From Colwellia sp. (GTDB taxonomy: Bacteria; Pseudomonadota; Gammaproteobacteria; Enterobacterales; Alteromonadaceae), in assembly GCA_013215655.1 (NCBI GenBank), contig JABSOX010000035.1:1-51775 (forward strand): 51,775 nucleotides of DNA, read 5' to 3'. The translations under genes and the position numbers were made by a program. The notes below the pieces were generated by a model, which saw only the letters and a list, made by a program, of their open reading frames with translations, was not told the origin of the DNA and did not search any database. Shown piece after piece: positions 9,108-18,228 of this stretch. The stretch's first letter is position 1; each line of letters starts with the position of its first letter.

Positions 9108-9135
9108 AAAGTTACCATGTGCAGATGGTAACTTT
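9108..9135. terminator. Terminator hairpin after the exported-enzyme operon
   Basis: AAAGTTACCAT (9108-9118) and ATGGTAACTTT (9125-9135) form an 11-bp perfect stem with a 6-nt loop, 20 bp after the VOC stop. The flanking A and T runs would serve in either direction, so it probably also insulates the convergent GNAT gene. Confidence 0.65.
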
Positions 9136-9176
9136 CATCAGAATCCTAGTCATTCATCAAAGTGTTAATTATTGAC

Positions 9177-9710
9177 TCACCCTTTATCTAATTCGAAATA
9201 CAAATTATCTTCCTGACTCGTTTTTTGTTTAAAACCGCAATCATTTAGTACTCCAACAGAAGCAATATTTTCTGTATCTGTATGAGCAATAACTTTATTT
9301 ATACTTTCAAAAGAGAATGCATTTCCCACCAAAATCTTAACCAATTCTGTCGCATATCCTCGCCGTTGCCAGCTAGGTAATATCGAATAACCAATTTCAA
9401 CGATGCCAGAGCTATCAGGAGGACCAAAATAACCACCAGAGCCCACTAACTCACGTACTCCATCATTAGGATCAATATTTATAGCGTACCAGCCATACCA
9501 GCCTTTTGCGTTTTCACCACCCTCTTTAAAACACTTAAGAAAAAATTCCATCGCGTCTTTATCATATTCTCCTGATGGCCAAGCCCCAGAAACAATAGCA
9601 TTTAACTTTGCACCGAGTTTTTCAGGCGTATTGAGCTCGATACGTATATGCTCAGCCGATGATGAAATTAATTCGAGACGACCTGATAATATTTTTTTAT
9701 GTTTTGTCAT
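9177..9710 (-). CDS. GNAT-family N-acetyltransferase (RimJ/RimL-like)
   Basis: 177 aa. The start MTKHKKILSGRLELISSSAEHI is typical of the Acetyltransf_3 type (…RLEL). Motif A is ILPSWQRRGYATELVKILVG and motif B SINKVIAHTDTENIASVGVLNDCGFKQ, with the N-ASxxVLxxxGF signature that places it with RimJ/RimL-type acetyltransferases. The acceptor is unknown. Its start codon directly abuts a short inverted-repeat element (9711-9769), whose end supplies the only Shine-Dalgarno-like GGA. It is convergent with the exported-enzyme operon. Confidence 0.88.
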   Translation of the reverse strand: MTKHKKILSGRLELISSSAEHIRIELNTPEKLGAKLNAIVSGAWPSGEYDKDAMEFFLKCFKEGGENAKGWYGWYAINIDPNDGVRELVGSGGYFGPPDSSGIVEIGYSILPSWQRRGYATELVKILVGNAFSFESINKVIAHTDTENIASVGVLNDCGFKQKTSQEDNLYFELDKG

Positions 9711-9769
9711 TTATATCCGCTACTATTCAAAAGGTATATCTCTAACCAGTCTGAATGGTAACGGATATC
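9711..9769. repeat. Short inverted-repeat element (copy C)
   Basis: ATATCCGCTACTATTCA (9713-9729) and TGAATGGTAACGGATAT (9752-9768) are imperfect inverted repeats (15 of 17). The right arm shares TGAATGGTAACGG with the end of the large element at 24490-24736 and resembles the end at 48893-48914. It looks like a deleted form of the same family, filling the gap between the permease gene end and the GNAT start. Confidence 0.6.
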
Positions 9770-9798
9770 TACTTGTCTGAAAACTGATAACATTACGG

Positions 9799-12321
9799 TT
9801 ACTCGTATTTCAACGCATTAATAGGATTTTTACGGGCAACTCTTGCCGCATTCCCTCCAACAGTTGTCCAAGCTATAATTAATGATAATAAACCCACACC
9901 TAAACAAATAGGTATTAACCAAATGGCATTAATACGATAAGGAAAAGCTTCCAACCACGTTAACATCATATAAGCGGCTATCGGCCAAGCAATTAAATTA
10001 GCGATAACCACTGGCTTTGAAAATTGCCAAATCAATAAACGTACAATATCAATAATATCTGCACCCATCACCTTACGAATGCCAATTTCTTTAGTTCGTC
10101 TTTCAACCGTGAAAGCTGATAAACCATATAATCCTAAACAGGCAATGATGATGGCGAGCCCAGAAAATACTAAAAACAATTGTGCCATAGTCATTTCATC
10201 ACTATATTGTGCGGTCATCATTTCACTTAAAAACTGTAAATTGATAGGTTGCATCGGTACACTATTTTTCCAAACTCTCTCTACCTTAGTGATAAGTGAA
10301 GGAATATCATTGCTCGAAAAAGATATGTTGGCGACACGAAAGCGACCAGGGCTAAACGTATAAACACTGGCGCGAACACCATATTTAATTGAACGAAAAT
10401 AGATATCAGGAATGACGCCCACTATAGTTAAATGATGTATGCCACCCGCGGTATTAGTCTCCAGTGTTTTACCTACAGCTTGCTCTGCATTTTTAAAACC
10501 GAATTTTTTTAATGCTGTCACATTTAATATTGCACTTGCTCGGCCCACTTTATCTTCGTTACCCTCTTCAATACGAACAATCTTATCTGAGCCATAATCC
10601 TCATCAAATAATCGTCCTGCGATTGGTTTAACGCCATAATCTTCAAAGAAGCCATAACCCATGTTATGAATGTTAAATAACAACGCCTGATTGGCGACCC
10701 CTTCTTCAATTGATTCTAATAATTTAAAATTATTATTGTTTTCCCAATCTTGTGTTGGCGACTCTGATGAAAATGACACAGCATTAACTTCAGGTAATTT
10801 CAGCAACTCTAGTTTTAAACTTTCAAGATTGTCTCCAGCTGAGTCAATATTAAGCACCATTTTGTTATCACTTTGATAACCTACATCCATGCTGTTTGAA
10901 AATACTGTTTGTCCATAAACAACTAACGTAGCAATAACTAAGACAATTGAAGTAGAAAATTGAAATACAACTAATACAGTACGCAACTTAGTTGAACTTG
11001 AAGACTCTGCACCTTTACTTGATTTTAAAATGTGTCCTGGGAGAAATCGTGATAAGTACAAAGCAGGATAAAGCCCTGCACCAATGCCTACAGCAACCGC
11101 AATACCCACTAATGAAAACAATAAATTTAGATCATTGAACAAATTCAATTTAAGGTTGGTACCCAGAACATCATTGTAAAATGGTAACGCTATTTCTACA
11201 GCAACGAGTGCAAATAATAGCGATAGCATTACCAAAGCAATCGCTTCACCCAAAAATTGAATAGCGACTTGGGTTCTACTAGCTCCTAATACTTTGCGCA
11301 TCGCTACTTCTCGAGCACGTTTACTTGCTTTGGCCGTCGATAAATTCATAAAATTAATACAAGCGATTAGCAAGACTAAGCCCGCAACTACAATGAATGT
11401 ATTGATCATATTGTCATCACCCATAGGCGTTAAGTCACCCATATTACCCGCATGTTTTTTAGCATGAAGATGTAAATCAGGCACTAACATCACACGCTGT
11501 TGCACCAGATCAGAGACTGATTTATCGTTAGCGGTATCGCCCAAAATATCTTTGAGCATATCAACTAAAGGACTTTCGTTATCCATCCAATAAGTAACTC
11601 GTTCTTGTAGTTGCTCCAGAGAAATACCAGGGTTCATTTTAAAATAGGTATAAACATTTAAACTGGTCCATGTATGCAAAGTACCATCATTTTCCCCAAA
11701 TAATGCTGGCTGTAAATAAACAATCATGTTGATACCTAAATGCGTCGCATCGGGTAATTTTTTAACAACACCAGTAATGGGTAATGGAATTTCACGGCCT
11801 TCAAAACAACAAAACGTGAGTGTTTCTCCAACAACATCGGTTTTACCAAAATATTTAATTGCTTGGTCTTCAGTGATCACCAAATCCATTGGCTTTTTAA
11901 AAGATGACTCCTTTGAACCATGAAGAAAAGGCAAATCAAAAATATCAAAGAAGTTTCCGTCCACCATAGAAATTGTTTCGCTAAACGCATTACCATTTTG
12001 ACGCACCGTGGTGCCCCACTGAATAAAACGCACACCTGAGTCAATTTCATTTTTGGCGTAATCTCGAATGGCTTCCATCATACTGCCTGCTGAACGCACC
12101 GTTGAAAAAGGTTCCTGACCGGGTATAGAGTAAGACGTATGCATCCGCGCAATGCGATCATTGTCTTTTAGCCAAGTATCAAAGCCTGTTTCATTTTGTA
12201 CAAAGAGCATGATCAAAATACAGCTCATTAAACCTATTGCTAAACCAAATATATTGATAATGGAGAATATGCCGTTTTTAATGATATTTCGCCACGCAGT
12301 GATTAGATAATTGCGAAACAT
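9799..12321 (-). CDS. FtsX/MacB-type ABC transporter permease
   Basis: 840 aa inner-membrane permease. The N-terminal transmembrane segment (about 18-42, GIFSIINIFGLAIGLMSCILIML) leads to a large periplasmic MacB_PCD domain. FtsX cores lie at about 305-425 (INFMNLSTAKASKRAREVAMRKVLGAS) and at the C-terminus (FTVERRTKEIGIRKVMGAD), so the protein carries two repeats of the module, typical of the duplicated ~800-aa permeases of this class. It is the last gene of the adaptor-ATPase-permease unit, 73 bp after the ATPase gene. Substrate is unknown; such systems export or extract peptides, lipids or toxic compounds from the envelope. Confidence 0.93.
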   Translation of the reverse strand: MFRNYLITAWRNIIKNGIFSIINIFGLAIGLMSCILIMLFVQNETGFDTWLKDNDRIARMHTSYSIPGQEPFSTVRSAGSMMEAIRDYAKNEIDSGVRFIQWGTTVRQNGNAFSETISMVDGNFFDIFDLPFLHGSKESSFKKPMDLVITEDQAIKYFGKTDVVGETLTFCCFEGREIPLPITGVVKKLPDATHLGINMIVYLQPALFGENDGTLHTWTSLNVYTYFKMNPGISLEQLQERVTYWMDNESPLVDMLKDILGDTANDKSVSDLVQQRVMLVPDLHLHAKKHAGNMGDLTPMGDDNMINTFIVVAGLVLLIACINFMNLSTAKASKRAREVAMRKVLGASRTQVAIQFLGEAIALVMLSLLFALVAVEIALPFYNDVLGTNLKLNLFNDLNLLFSLVGIAVAVGIGAGLYPALYLSRFLPGHILKSSKGAESSSSTKLRTVLVVFQFSTSIVLVIATLVVYGQTVFSNSMDVGYQSDNKMVLNIDSAGDNLESLKLELLKLPEVNAVSFSSESPTQDWENNNNFKLLESIEEGVANQALLFNIHNMGYGFFEDYGVKPIAGRLFDEDYGSDKIVRIEEGNEDKVGRASAILNVTALKKFGFKNAEQAVGKTLETNTAGGIHHLTIVGVIPDIYFRSIKYGVRASVYTFSPGRFRVANISFSSNDIPSLITKVERVWKNSVPMQPINLQFLSEMMTAQYSDEMTMAQLFLVFSGLAIIIACLGLYGLSAFTVERRTKEIGIRKVMGADIIDIVRLLIWQFSKPVVIANLIAWPIAAYMMLTWLEAFPYRINAIWLIPICLGVGLLSLIIAWTTVGGNAARVARKNPINALKYE

Positions 12322-12394
12322 AATAATGTCCTCGTTGGGTAATTAATAAGTGCTAAATTTAAAGACTAACGTTGTAAGCTAAACTAAAGCCAAA

Positions 12395-13075
12395 TTACGC
12401 AGCGCGTACATCTTCAGTAACCACATGGCCATCAAATAAATTAATGGTACGACGAGCATAATCAGCATGGGCGGGACTATGAGTCACCATGATAATGGTA
12501 GTGCCTTCATCATTTAAACTTTGCAACATTTCCATTACTTCTTGGCCATGAGCACTATCTAAATTACCTGTTGGCTCGTCAGCTAAAATCAACGCTTGAT
12601 CACCCACTACCGCTCTAGCCACAGCAACACGTTGTTGTTGTCCACCAGAAAGTTGGCTCGGCATATGTTTAGCGCGATGGGCAATACCCACTTTATCCAT
12701 CACTTTTTCAACACGTGCTTTGCGCTCTGCTGCAGGTATTTTGTGATAAATCAACGCCATTTCAATATTTTCGTGCACGGTCAATTCATCAATCAAGTTA
12801 AAGTTTTGAAAGATAAATCCTATGTTCTTTTTTCTAATTTCAGATAACTGTTTTTCTGAATAACCTTCAACATGTTCGCCAGCAAAAATATATTGTCCTT
12901 CGGTAGGCGAATCTAACATGCCAATGGTATTTAACAGTGTCGACTTGCCGCAACCAGAAGGTCCCATAATGGCAACAAATTCACCCTTCTTAATTTCAAT
13001 ATTGACATTATTTAGTGCCAAGGTTTCAACATCATCTGTTTGATAAACTCGTGTTAAGTTGTGTAGTTTCAACAT
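12395..13075 (-). CDS. ABC transporter ATP-binding protein (MacB/LolD type)
   Basis: 226 aa nucleotide-binding subunit. Walker A GPSGCGKST, Q-loop FIFQNFNLI, signature LSGGQQQRVAVARA, Walker B ALILADEPTG, D-loop NLDS and H-loop VTHSPAHA are all present. The sequence belongs to the family that powers FtsX-type permeases rather than importers. It lies between the adaptor gene (40 bp upstream) and the permease gene (73 bp downstream) on the minus strand. It should be expressed from the sigma-54 promoter upstream of the adaptor. Confidence 0.95.
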   Translation of the reverse strand: MLKLHNLTRVYQTDDVETLALNNVNIEIKKGEFVAIMGPSGCGKSTLLNTIGMLDSPTEGQYIFAGEHVEGYSEKQLSEIRKKNIGFIFQNFNLIDELTVHENIEMALIYHKIPAAERKARVEKVMDKVGIAHRAKHMPSQLSGGQQQRVAVARAVVGDQALILADEPTGNLDSAHGQEVMEMLQSLNDEGTTIIMVTHSPAHADYARRTINLFDGHVVTEDVRAA

Positions 13076-13115
13076 GTTTTTTTCCTTTCTGAGTATTATT
13101 TAAATTTTTAGTGGT

Positions 13116-14426
13116 CTATTTGCTTAACTTCAGCTTTTCCATATCTGTATAATTGCTATAAGGACTAGTAACAACTTGTTCACCAACCTCTAAGCCTTCA
13201 ATCACTTCAATAAACTGATTATTTCGACGACCCAAACGAATATTTCTTTTCACTGCTTCTGCACCGCCACTGGTGACTACAAAAATCCAATTGCCACCCG
13301 TATCTTGAAAAAAAGCACCGTTAGGTATTAAGGTAGCTTTGCTGGCGTCGCCTAAGGTCAGCTTAGTTTGGATGGTTTGTCCACGGCGTATACCTTCGGG
13401 TTGCTTATCTACAAATTTAAAATCAATTTCAAACTGACCGTTTTGTACTTGCGGATAAATTTTAGAAATCACTAAACGATAATCTTGATAATGTGCTTGT
13501 TGACCAATGTCGACACGTCCCAAATAAAACTCATCAATAAAAGCAGTTAACTTATAATCATTGGGTGTATCTATTTGCCCTAGACGTTCACCTCGACCAA
13601 TGCTCTGCCCTACTTCAACATTAAAGCCAGAAAGTTTGCCTGCAACTGGCGCTTTAACTTTCATGTTATCTAAGTTTTGACGTGAAATGGCTAAGTTACT
13701 TTCTAAACGACTGCTGGTTTCTTTTAAGAAAACCAATTGTTCGCCCTGCATACGCGCATCAGAAGTTTGGCTTTCTAACGTTAACGTCAATCGTTCTTTG
13801 TACCAATCAAGCGTATCGGAGGTATCATCAAATTTAGATTGCACGATAGCACCCGTAACAATAAGGTCTTTTTCTCGCCCTAACTGACGAGTGAGCATTT
13901 TTATTTGATAATTAATATCGACAACATTACTTTTATGTTGCAACCTGTTTTGCTCAAGTTTTAGTTCAGTTGAGCGCATATTATTTAACTGTTCAGCAAC
14001 ACGTGCTTCATTACCTAGTACATTTAATTGTAAAGACGCATTTGAGAGCACCACAATTAAGTCGCCCGCTTGTAAACTAGTACCGTCTTCTACCAAAATA
14101 CGCTCAACTCGTCCGCCCTCAATAGCATCAAGAAAAAGTGTTTTTGCTGGTGTCACCCGACCACGAACAGGAATAAAGTCTTCAAATACACCTGATGTTA
14201 CCGTAGAAATAACCAATCGATTGCTATCTACCGACAATGCTTTTTCTGAAGACTTATTAAATATTAAAAATGCACCACCAACGATAAAAAAAACAATAAC
14301 CACAATGCTTAGCCATTTTTTTATTGGGTTTGTCGTCACCGTTACTTTTCTGTCCATACCTGAGCCGGAAATTGCTGGAGCATTGCCCGATTTAACTTCA
14401 TTTAACCTATTCACATTGTTACTCAT
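13116..14426 (-). CDS. HlyD/RND-type periplasmic adaptor (membrane fusion protein)
   Basis: 436 aa. After a short cytoplasmic tail, one transmembrane anchor (about 40-58, KWLSIVVIVFFIVGGAFLIF) leads to the periplasmic part: lipoyl-type half GRVERILVEDGTSLQAGDLI, alpha-helical hairpin region (about 140-250), second half VKAPVAGKLSGFNVEVGQSI and a C-terminal beta-barrel/membrane-proximal region ending IRLGRRNNQFIEVIEGLEVGEQVV. The ATG at 14424-14426 was preferred to one at 14468 because the sigma-54 promoter at 14482-14497 would put its transcript start close to 14470, leaving a normal leader only for the downstream start. It bridges the permease to an outer-membrane channel. Confidence 0.9.
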   Translation of the reverse strand: MSNNVNRLNEVKSGNAPAISGSGMDRKVTVTTNPIKKWLSIVVIVFFIVGGAFLIFNKSSEKALSVDSNRLVISTVTSGVFEDFIPVRGRVTPAKTLFLDAIEGGRVERILVEDGTSLQAGDLIVVLSNASLQLNVLGNEARVAEQLNNMRSTELKLEQNRLQHKSNVVDINYQIKMLTRQLGREKDLIVTGAIVQSKFDDTSDTLDWYKERLTLTLESQTSDARMQGEQLVFLKETSSRLESNLAISRQNLDNMKVKAPVAGKLSGFNVEVGQSIGRGERLGQIDTPNDYKLTAFIDEFYLGRVDIGQQAHYQDYRLVISKIYPQVQNGQFEIDFKFVDKQPEGIRRGQTIQTKLTLGDASKATLIPNGAFFQDTGGNWIFVVTSGGAEAVKRNIRLGRRNNQFIEVIEGLEVGEQVVTSPYSNYTDMEKLKLSK

Positions 14427-14481
14427 AAAACTCTGTTTCTCCAAAATGACATCGTGCAGTTCATTCAATAATCTTATTAAT

Positions 14482-14497
14482 ACAATAAACGTTCCAG
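14482..14497 (-). promoter_or_regulatory. Sigma-54 (-24/-12) promoter for the ABC export operon
   Basis: On the minus strand the sequence is TGGAACGTTTATTGTA. It fits the sigma-54 consensus TGGCACG-N4-TTGCW, with GG at -24 and TTG at -12 at exact spacing; one mismatch lies in each half (A for C, T for C). Transcription would begin near 14470, 40-odd bases before the adaptor start codon. The divergent gene encodes a sigma-54-dependent activator, which strongly supports the call. Confidence 0.82.
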
Positions 14498-14557
14498 AAT
14501 ATAACTGATTGTTTTTATAGGGAATAAATTAAAAATTAAAAACACATCAAAATAAAA

Positions 14558-14596
14558 CTGTACGTTAATGAACACTAGGTGTACGTTATTGAACAC
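14558..14596. promoter_or_regulatory. Tandem upstream activator (enhancer) sites
   Basis: Two copies of an 18-bp imperfect palindrome, CTGTACGTTAATGAACAC (14558-14575) and GTGTACGTTATTGAACAC (14579-14596), start 21 bp apart, i.e. two helical turns on the same DNA face. They differ at two positions. They lie 60-100 bp upstream of the sigma-54 promoter, the classical position for NtrC-type activator sites, and also just upstream of the activator's own gene, so autoregulation is possible. Confidence 0.75.
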
Positions 14597-14645
14597 TATT
14601 AAATGATTATCCAGATCAAACAAATTTTTTTCAAAAGGTCGTAAG

Positions 14646-16076
14646 GTGAAAAAAGAAGGGAAAATTTTAATTGTTGACGATGATGAAGATATACTCATCG
14701 CTGGCAAGCTTTTACTTAAACGTGAATTTACTTCGGTGAGTACTTGTAATGTACCTGAGCACATTCCTGATTTTTTAGCAGGCCAAGACTTTGATGCAAT
14801 ACTGCTCGATATGAATTTTGGCCCGGGTGAAAGCTCTGGTGCACAAGGCTTTCATTGGTTAAAAAAAATATTATCAATTAAGCCTGACAGTGTCATCATT
14901 ATGATCACCGCTCATGGCGGTGTTGACGTTGCCGTAGAAGCAATGAAACTAGGCGCCACTGATTTTATTGCTAAACCTTGGCAAAATGAAAAAGTTGTTG
15001 CGACATTGTCAACTGCCGTGCTATTAGGAAAATCACGCTCTGAAACTCAGGAATTAAGAGCTGAAAATCAACTATTAGTGCAAGCAAACAACCAGTCAAA
15101 TACCCAAAAAATGATTGGTCAGTCGTTACCAATGCAACAGGTACAATCAATCATTGCCCGCTGTGCACCAACCGATGCCAATGTGCTTATTTTAGGTGAA
15201 AATGGTACGGGTAAAGAACTTATTGCCCGTGCAATACACCAACAGAGTTTACGCACTAATAGAATATTTATGTCGGTAGATCTAGGCGCTATTGCTGAAA
15301 GCCTATTTGAAAGTGAATTATTTGGTCATAAAAAAGGCTCTTTTACTGGAGCCCAACAAGATCGTATTGGCCTATTAAAAGCAGCCGATGGTGGTACACT
15401 TTTCCTTGATGAAATAGGTAATTTACCATTGCACCTACAGGCAAAATTATTAACCGTATTAGAACAACGTAAAGTGACACCTCTCGGCGCTAATGAAGCA
15501 GTGTCTTTTGATGTAAGAGTTATTTCTGCCACCAATATTAATAAACAAGCACTAAAAAATGATCAACAATTTAGACAAGATTTATTGTTTCGCTTAAATA
15601 CCGTAGAAATCAATTTACCATCTCTCAAAGAGCGTAGTGATGATATTGAACCTATAGCCTTATATTATATTGATTTTTATAGTAAAAAATATCATAAACC
15701 GCTTAAGCCTCTTGATCCAGAAGCACTATCAGCAATAAAGTCTTATTCTTGGCCGGGTAATATTCGTGAACTTCGCCATTCAATTGAACGCGCAATTATT
15801 TTAAGCCAAACACCACAACTCAATAAATATGACTTTCAATTGGAACCTATCGCAGCTAAAGATGTTTCTACTCCATCAGCTGAAGCTAACCTAGAACAAT
15901 TAAATGCCTCTCAAGAAAATAGCCTTTTAGAAGATGAATTAAACTTAGAAGTTATCGAAAAACAGGTTATTACCAAAGCACTTAAAAAACATCGTTATAA
16001 CATTAGTCATACCGCTAAAGAGCTAGGATTAACACGTGCCGCATTATATCGCAGGATGGAAAAACATGGGCTTTAA
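14646..16076 (+). CDS. Sigma-54-dependent response regulator (NtrC/AtoC type)
   Basis: 476 aa. Receiver domain (1-120) with the acidic pocket DDDED and phospho-acceptor D55 in LLDMNFG; AAA+ domain (about 150-380) with Walker A GENGTGKE, sigma-54 loop GSFTGA (a common variant of GAFTGA), Walker B GGTLFLDEIG and R-finger region; C-terminal Fis-type helix-turn-helix (VITKALKKHRYNISHTAKELGLTRAALYRRM). GTG start at 14646 with AAGG upstream. The stop overlaps the start of the kinase gene by 11 bp. It should bind the palindromes at 14558-14596 and activate the divergent ABC operon. Confidence 0.95.
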   Translation: MKKEGKILIVDDDEDILIAGKLLLKREFTSVSTCNVPEHIPDFLAGQDFDAILLDMNFGPGESSGAQGFHWLKKILSIKPDSVIIMITAHGGVDVAVEAMKLGATDFIAKPWQNEKVVATLSTAVLLGKSRSETQELRAENQLLVQANNQSNTQKMIGQSLPMQQVQSIIARCAPTDANVLILGENGTGKELIARAIHQQSLRTNRIFMSVDLGAIAESLFESELFGHKKGSFTGAQQDRIGLLKAADGGTLFLDEIGNLPLHLQAKLLTVLEQRKVTPLGANEAVSFDVRVISATNINKQALKNDQQFRQDLLFRLNTVEINLPSLKERSDDIEPIALYYIDFYSKKYHKPLKPLDPEALSAIKSYSWPGNIRELRHSIERAIILSQTPQLNKYDFQLEPIAAKDVSTPSAEANLEQLNASQENSLLEDELNLEVIEKQVITKALKKHRYNISHTAKELGLTRAALYRRMEKHGL

Positions 16077-17418
16077 GAAATTTTCTCTTCATATCATTAC
16101 TCGAACAATTTTGGCAATGCTTTGTCTGGTACTTTTAACACAAGTAATTGCCGCACCGGGTTATCACGCAACCAGTATATTGCTTGCAGCGCTACTTGTT
16201 TTTCAGCTAACAGAGTTGATCCGATTTGTTGCAAAGACAAATACCGAACTCGTCCGTTTCTTTGATGCTATGCGACATGCGGACTTTTCTCAACGTTTTG
16301 ATTTACAACAAGTAGGAACAGGTTTTGATGAATTAGGCTCAACCTTTACTGAAATCCTTAATAATTTACAAGCAGCCCGCACTACACAAGAAGCTGAATT
16401 AAGACATGTGAAAGCTATCGTTGAGCATGTTCCTGTGCCTTTACTTAGTATTCATCAAGGTGGTCAGGTAACTTTATGGAATAACAGCGCACGGCGTTTA
16501 TTTGGTACAAATACCATCACCCGCAGTGTAGACATTGACCAATTTGCTGATGGTTTTTCACAACAATTAGAAAATATAACACTTGGTGAGCAACAATTAA
16601 TTAAAGTGAATATTGATGGTATGGAACATCAGCTTTTTATCGGTGCCACCGAGATAATCATTACACAACAAAAAGAGCGTTTATATAGCCTACAAGATAT
16701 CCAAAATGAATTGGACATCGCTCAGTTACAAGCGTGGCAAGATCTTGTCCGTGTATTAACTCATGAAATAATGAATAGTATAACCCCTGTTGCTTCACTC
16801 GCTAAAACAACCGTTGCACTGGTAGAAGATTTAAAAGAAAAAGTCGCAATACAAACAGAATTAACAGACGATATTGATGATATTACAGCTGCGGTGCAAA
16901 CCGTAGCCCGTAGAAGTGACGGTTTAATGCAATTTGTTAGTAGCTATCGTCGCTTAACTCGCCTACCTCCGCCAAATAAAAAACATGTTCAACTATCTAC
17001 ACTTTTTGAACAGGTTAAAGTACTAGTCCAACAAAATTGGCATAACAAAAACATAAACTTCACCATTAACATCTCACCTCAACAGCTTGACTTGTTTGCA
17101 GATCCAGACATGACCGAACAAATACTGATTAATTTACTACAAAATGCAGAGCATGCTGTCGCCAACATTAAAGATGCTAAAATAATTTTATCCGCTTTTT
17201 TAAACCCTAGAGGTCGTACGGTTATTGAGGTAGCGGATAACGGCGAAGGCATTGCCGATGACATTGCAGCTAAGATATTTGTGCCATTTTTCACTACTAA
17301 AAAAGAAGGTTCTGGGGTTGGTTTAGCATTAACTCGACAAGTAATGATTGCCCATGACGGTAATATTAATTTGTCTAGTAATCAAAATGGTGGGGTGACA
17401 TTCAGTTTAACGTTCTAG
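16066..17418 (+). CDS. Sensor histidine kinase (NtrY-like, PAS-containing)
   Basis: 450 aa. Two N-terminal transmembrane segments with almost no periplasmic part (about 9-30 and 36-52), a HAMP-like linker, a PAS domain (about 115-200, VEHVPVPLLSIHQGGQVTLWNN) and a kinase core: phospho-acceptor H233 in LTHEIMNSITPV, N-box ILINLLQNAEHAV, G1 VADNGEGIADD and G2 GSGVGLALTRQ. The lack of a periplasmic sensor suggests detection of a membrane or cytoplasmic signal. ATG at 16066 with AGGATGG before it; overlaps the regulator gene, so the two are co-translated. Confidence 0.93.
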   Translation: MGFKKFSLHIITRTILAMLCLVLLTQVIAAPGYHATSILLAALLVFQLTELIRFVAKTNTELVRFFDAMRHADFSQRFDLQQVGTGFDELGSTFTEILNNLQAARTTQEAELRHVKAIVEHVPVPLLSIHQGGQVTLWNNSARRLFGTNTITRSVDIDQFADGFSQQLENITLGEQQLIKVNIDGMEHQLFIGATEIIITQQKERLYSLQDIQNELDIAQLQAWQDLVRVLTHEIMNSITPVASLAKTTVALVEDLKEKVAIQTELTDDIDDITAAVQTVARRSDGLMQFVSSYRRLTRLPPPNKKHVQLSTLFEQVKVLVQQNWHNKNINFTINISPQQLDLFADPDMTEQILINLLQNAEHAVANIKDAKIILSAFLNPRGRTVIEVADNGEGIADDIAAKIFVPFFTTKKEGSGVGLALTRQVMIAHDGNINLSSNQNGGVTFSLTF

Positions 17419-17477
17419 TTTAGTGCATATGTAAGGCACTAGCTTGTAACGAAATAGAAGCACTAACGTGCAAAATT

Positions 17478-18200
17478 CTACCGCGCAAAATAATACTCAT
17501 AAGAAAGCTCATTATGTGCTTGCTTAAAAACATTATTGAGTAGAGTAAGCTGCTTTTCCGACATAGTCGGCGAAGTAGCAATAAAAACGCCAGTCTCATA
17601 ACCATGAAAATATGAACAAGCCACTTCTTTATAGCGTTCATTACCAGAATGATAAACCTTCAAAGGACTGGGGTGATAAAAAGCATCAATACGACCCACT
17701 TGCGTCAGTGCTATGCCGCGATTAATAATATCACTACCTTGCATATCGACCAAAATAGCTTCCGAATTTTTTAATACGTTAATCACAGGCACTCCCGGAG
17801 GAACAGCAATTTTTAACCCCTTAAGTCGATGTAAAGCACTTAAAATTGGAATGAACTTTTCTTTTTTAAAACATAAACCCGGCACAGAGTAAAATAAGGG
17901 GTTTGACAAAACTTTTACCGATTTATCAATATTGTCATAAGGCAATAATAAATCAATATTGCTTTTTTTTAGCTCAAGTAAGCCACGCCGATAAGGGAAC
18001 TTAATAAATTCAACTTTTAAGCCATGTTTGTTGAAAACCGCATTAGTATATTGAAATAACTTACTTTTATTAAGGGTGTTTTTAAAATCTAGATGGGGAG
18101 GATATTCAACCAGACCCACTTTAAGAGTTGTGGAATTTACTGACAATGACAAACTGAAAATAAGGAAAAACTTTAATATGTTACTAATACTTAAAGACAT
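17478..18200 (-). CDS. Periplasmic substrate-binding protein (amino-acid-binding family 3 type)
   Basis: 240 aa. A signal peptide (MSLSISNILKFFLIFSLSLSVNS) precedes TTLKVGLVEYPPHLDF, the first strand of the family 3 solute-binding fold; VKVLSNPLFYSVPGLCFKKEKFIP and LKGLKIAVPPGVPVINVL are the expected mid-domain blocks. No ABC permease or ATPase gene is nearby. Stand-alone copies of this fold are frequent in Alteromonadales, and the ligand is unknown. ATG at 18198-18200 was chosen; a TTG 8 codons upstream is also open. It lies 28 bp after the DUF3365 gene on the same strand, so it is probably co-transcribed. Confidence 0.75.
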   Translation of the reverse strand: MSLSISNILKFFLIFSLSLSVNSTTLKVGLVEYPPHLDFKNTLNKSKLFQYTNAVFNKHGLKVEFIKFPYRRGLLELKKSNIDLLLPYDNIDKSVKVLSNPLFYSVPGLCFKKEKFIPILSALHRLKGLKIAVPPGVPVINVLKNSEAILVDMQGSDIINRGIALTQVGRIDAFYHPSPLKVYHSGNERYKEVACSYFHGYETGVFIATSPTMSEKQLTLLNNVFKQAHNELSYEYYFAR

Positions 18201-18228
18201 ATTTTTCACTAATAACTTACTCAATTAA

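Noticed and set aside
15326-15360. GSFTGA in place of GAFTGA in the sigma-54 regulator
   Set aside because: A serine at this position is a frequent functional variant, so no defect is implied.
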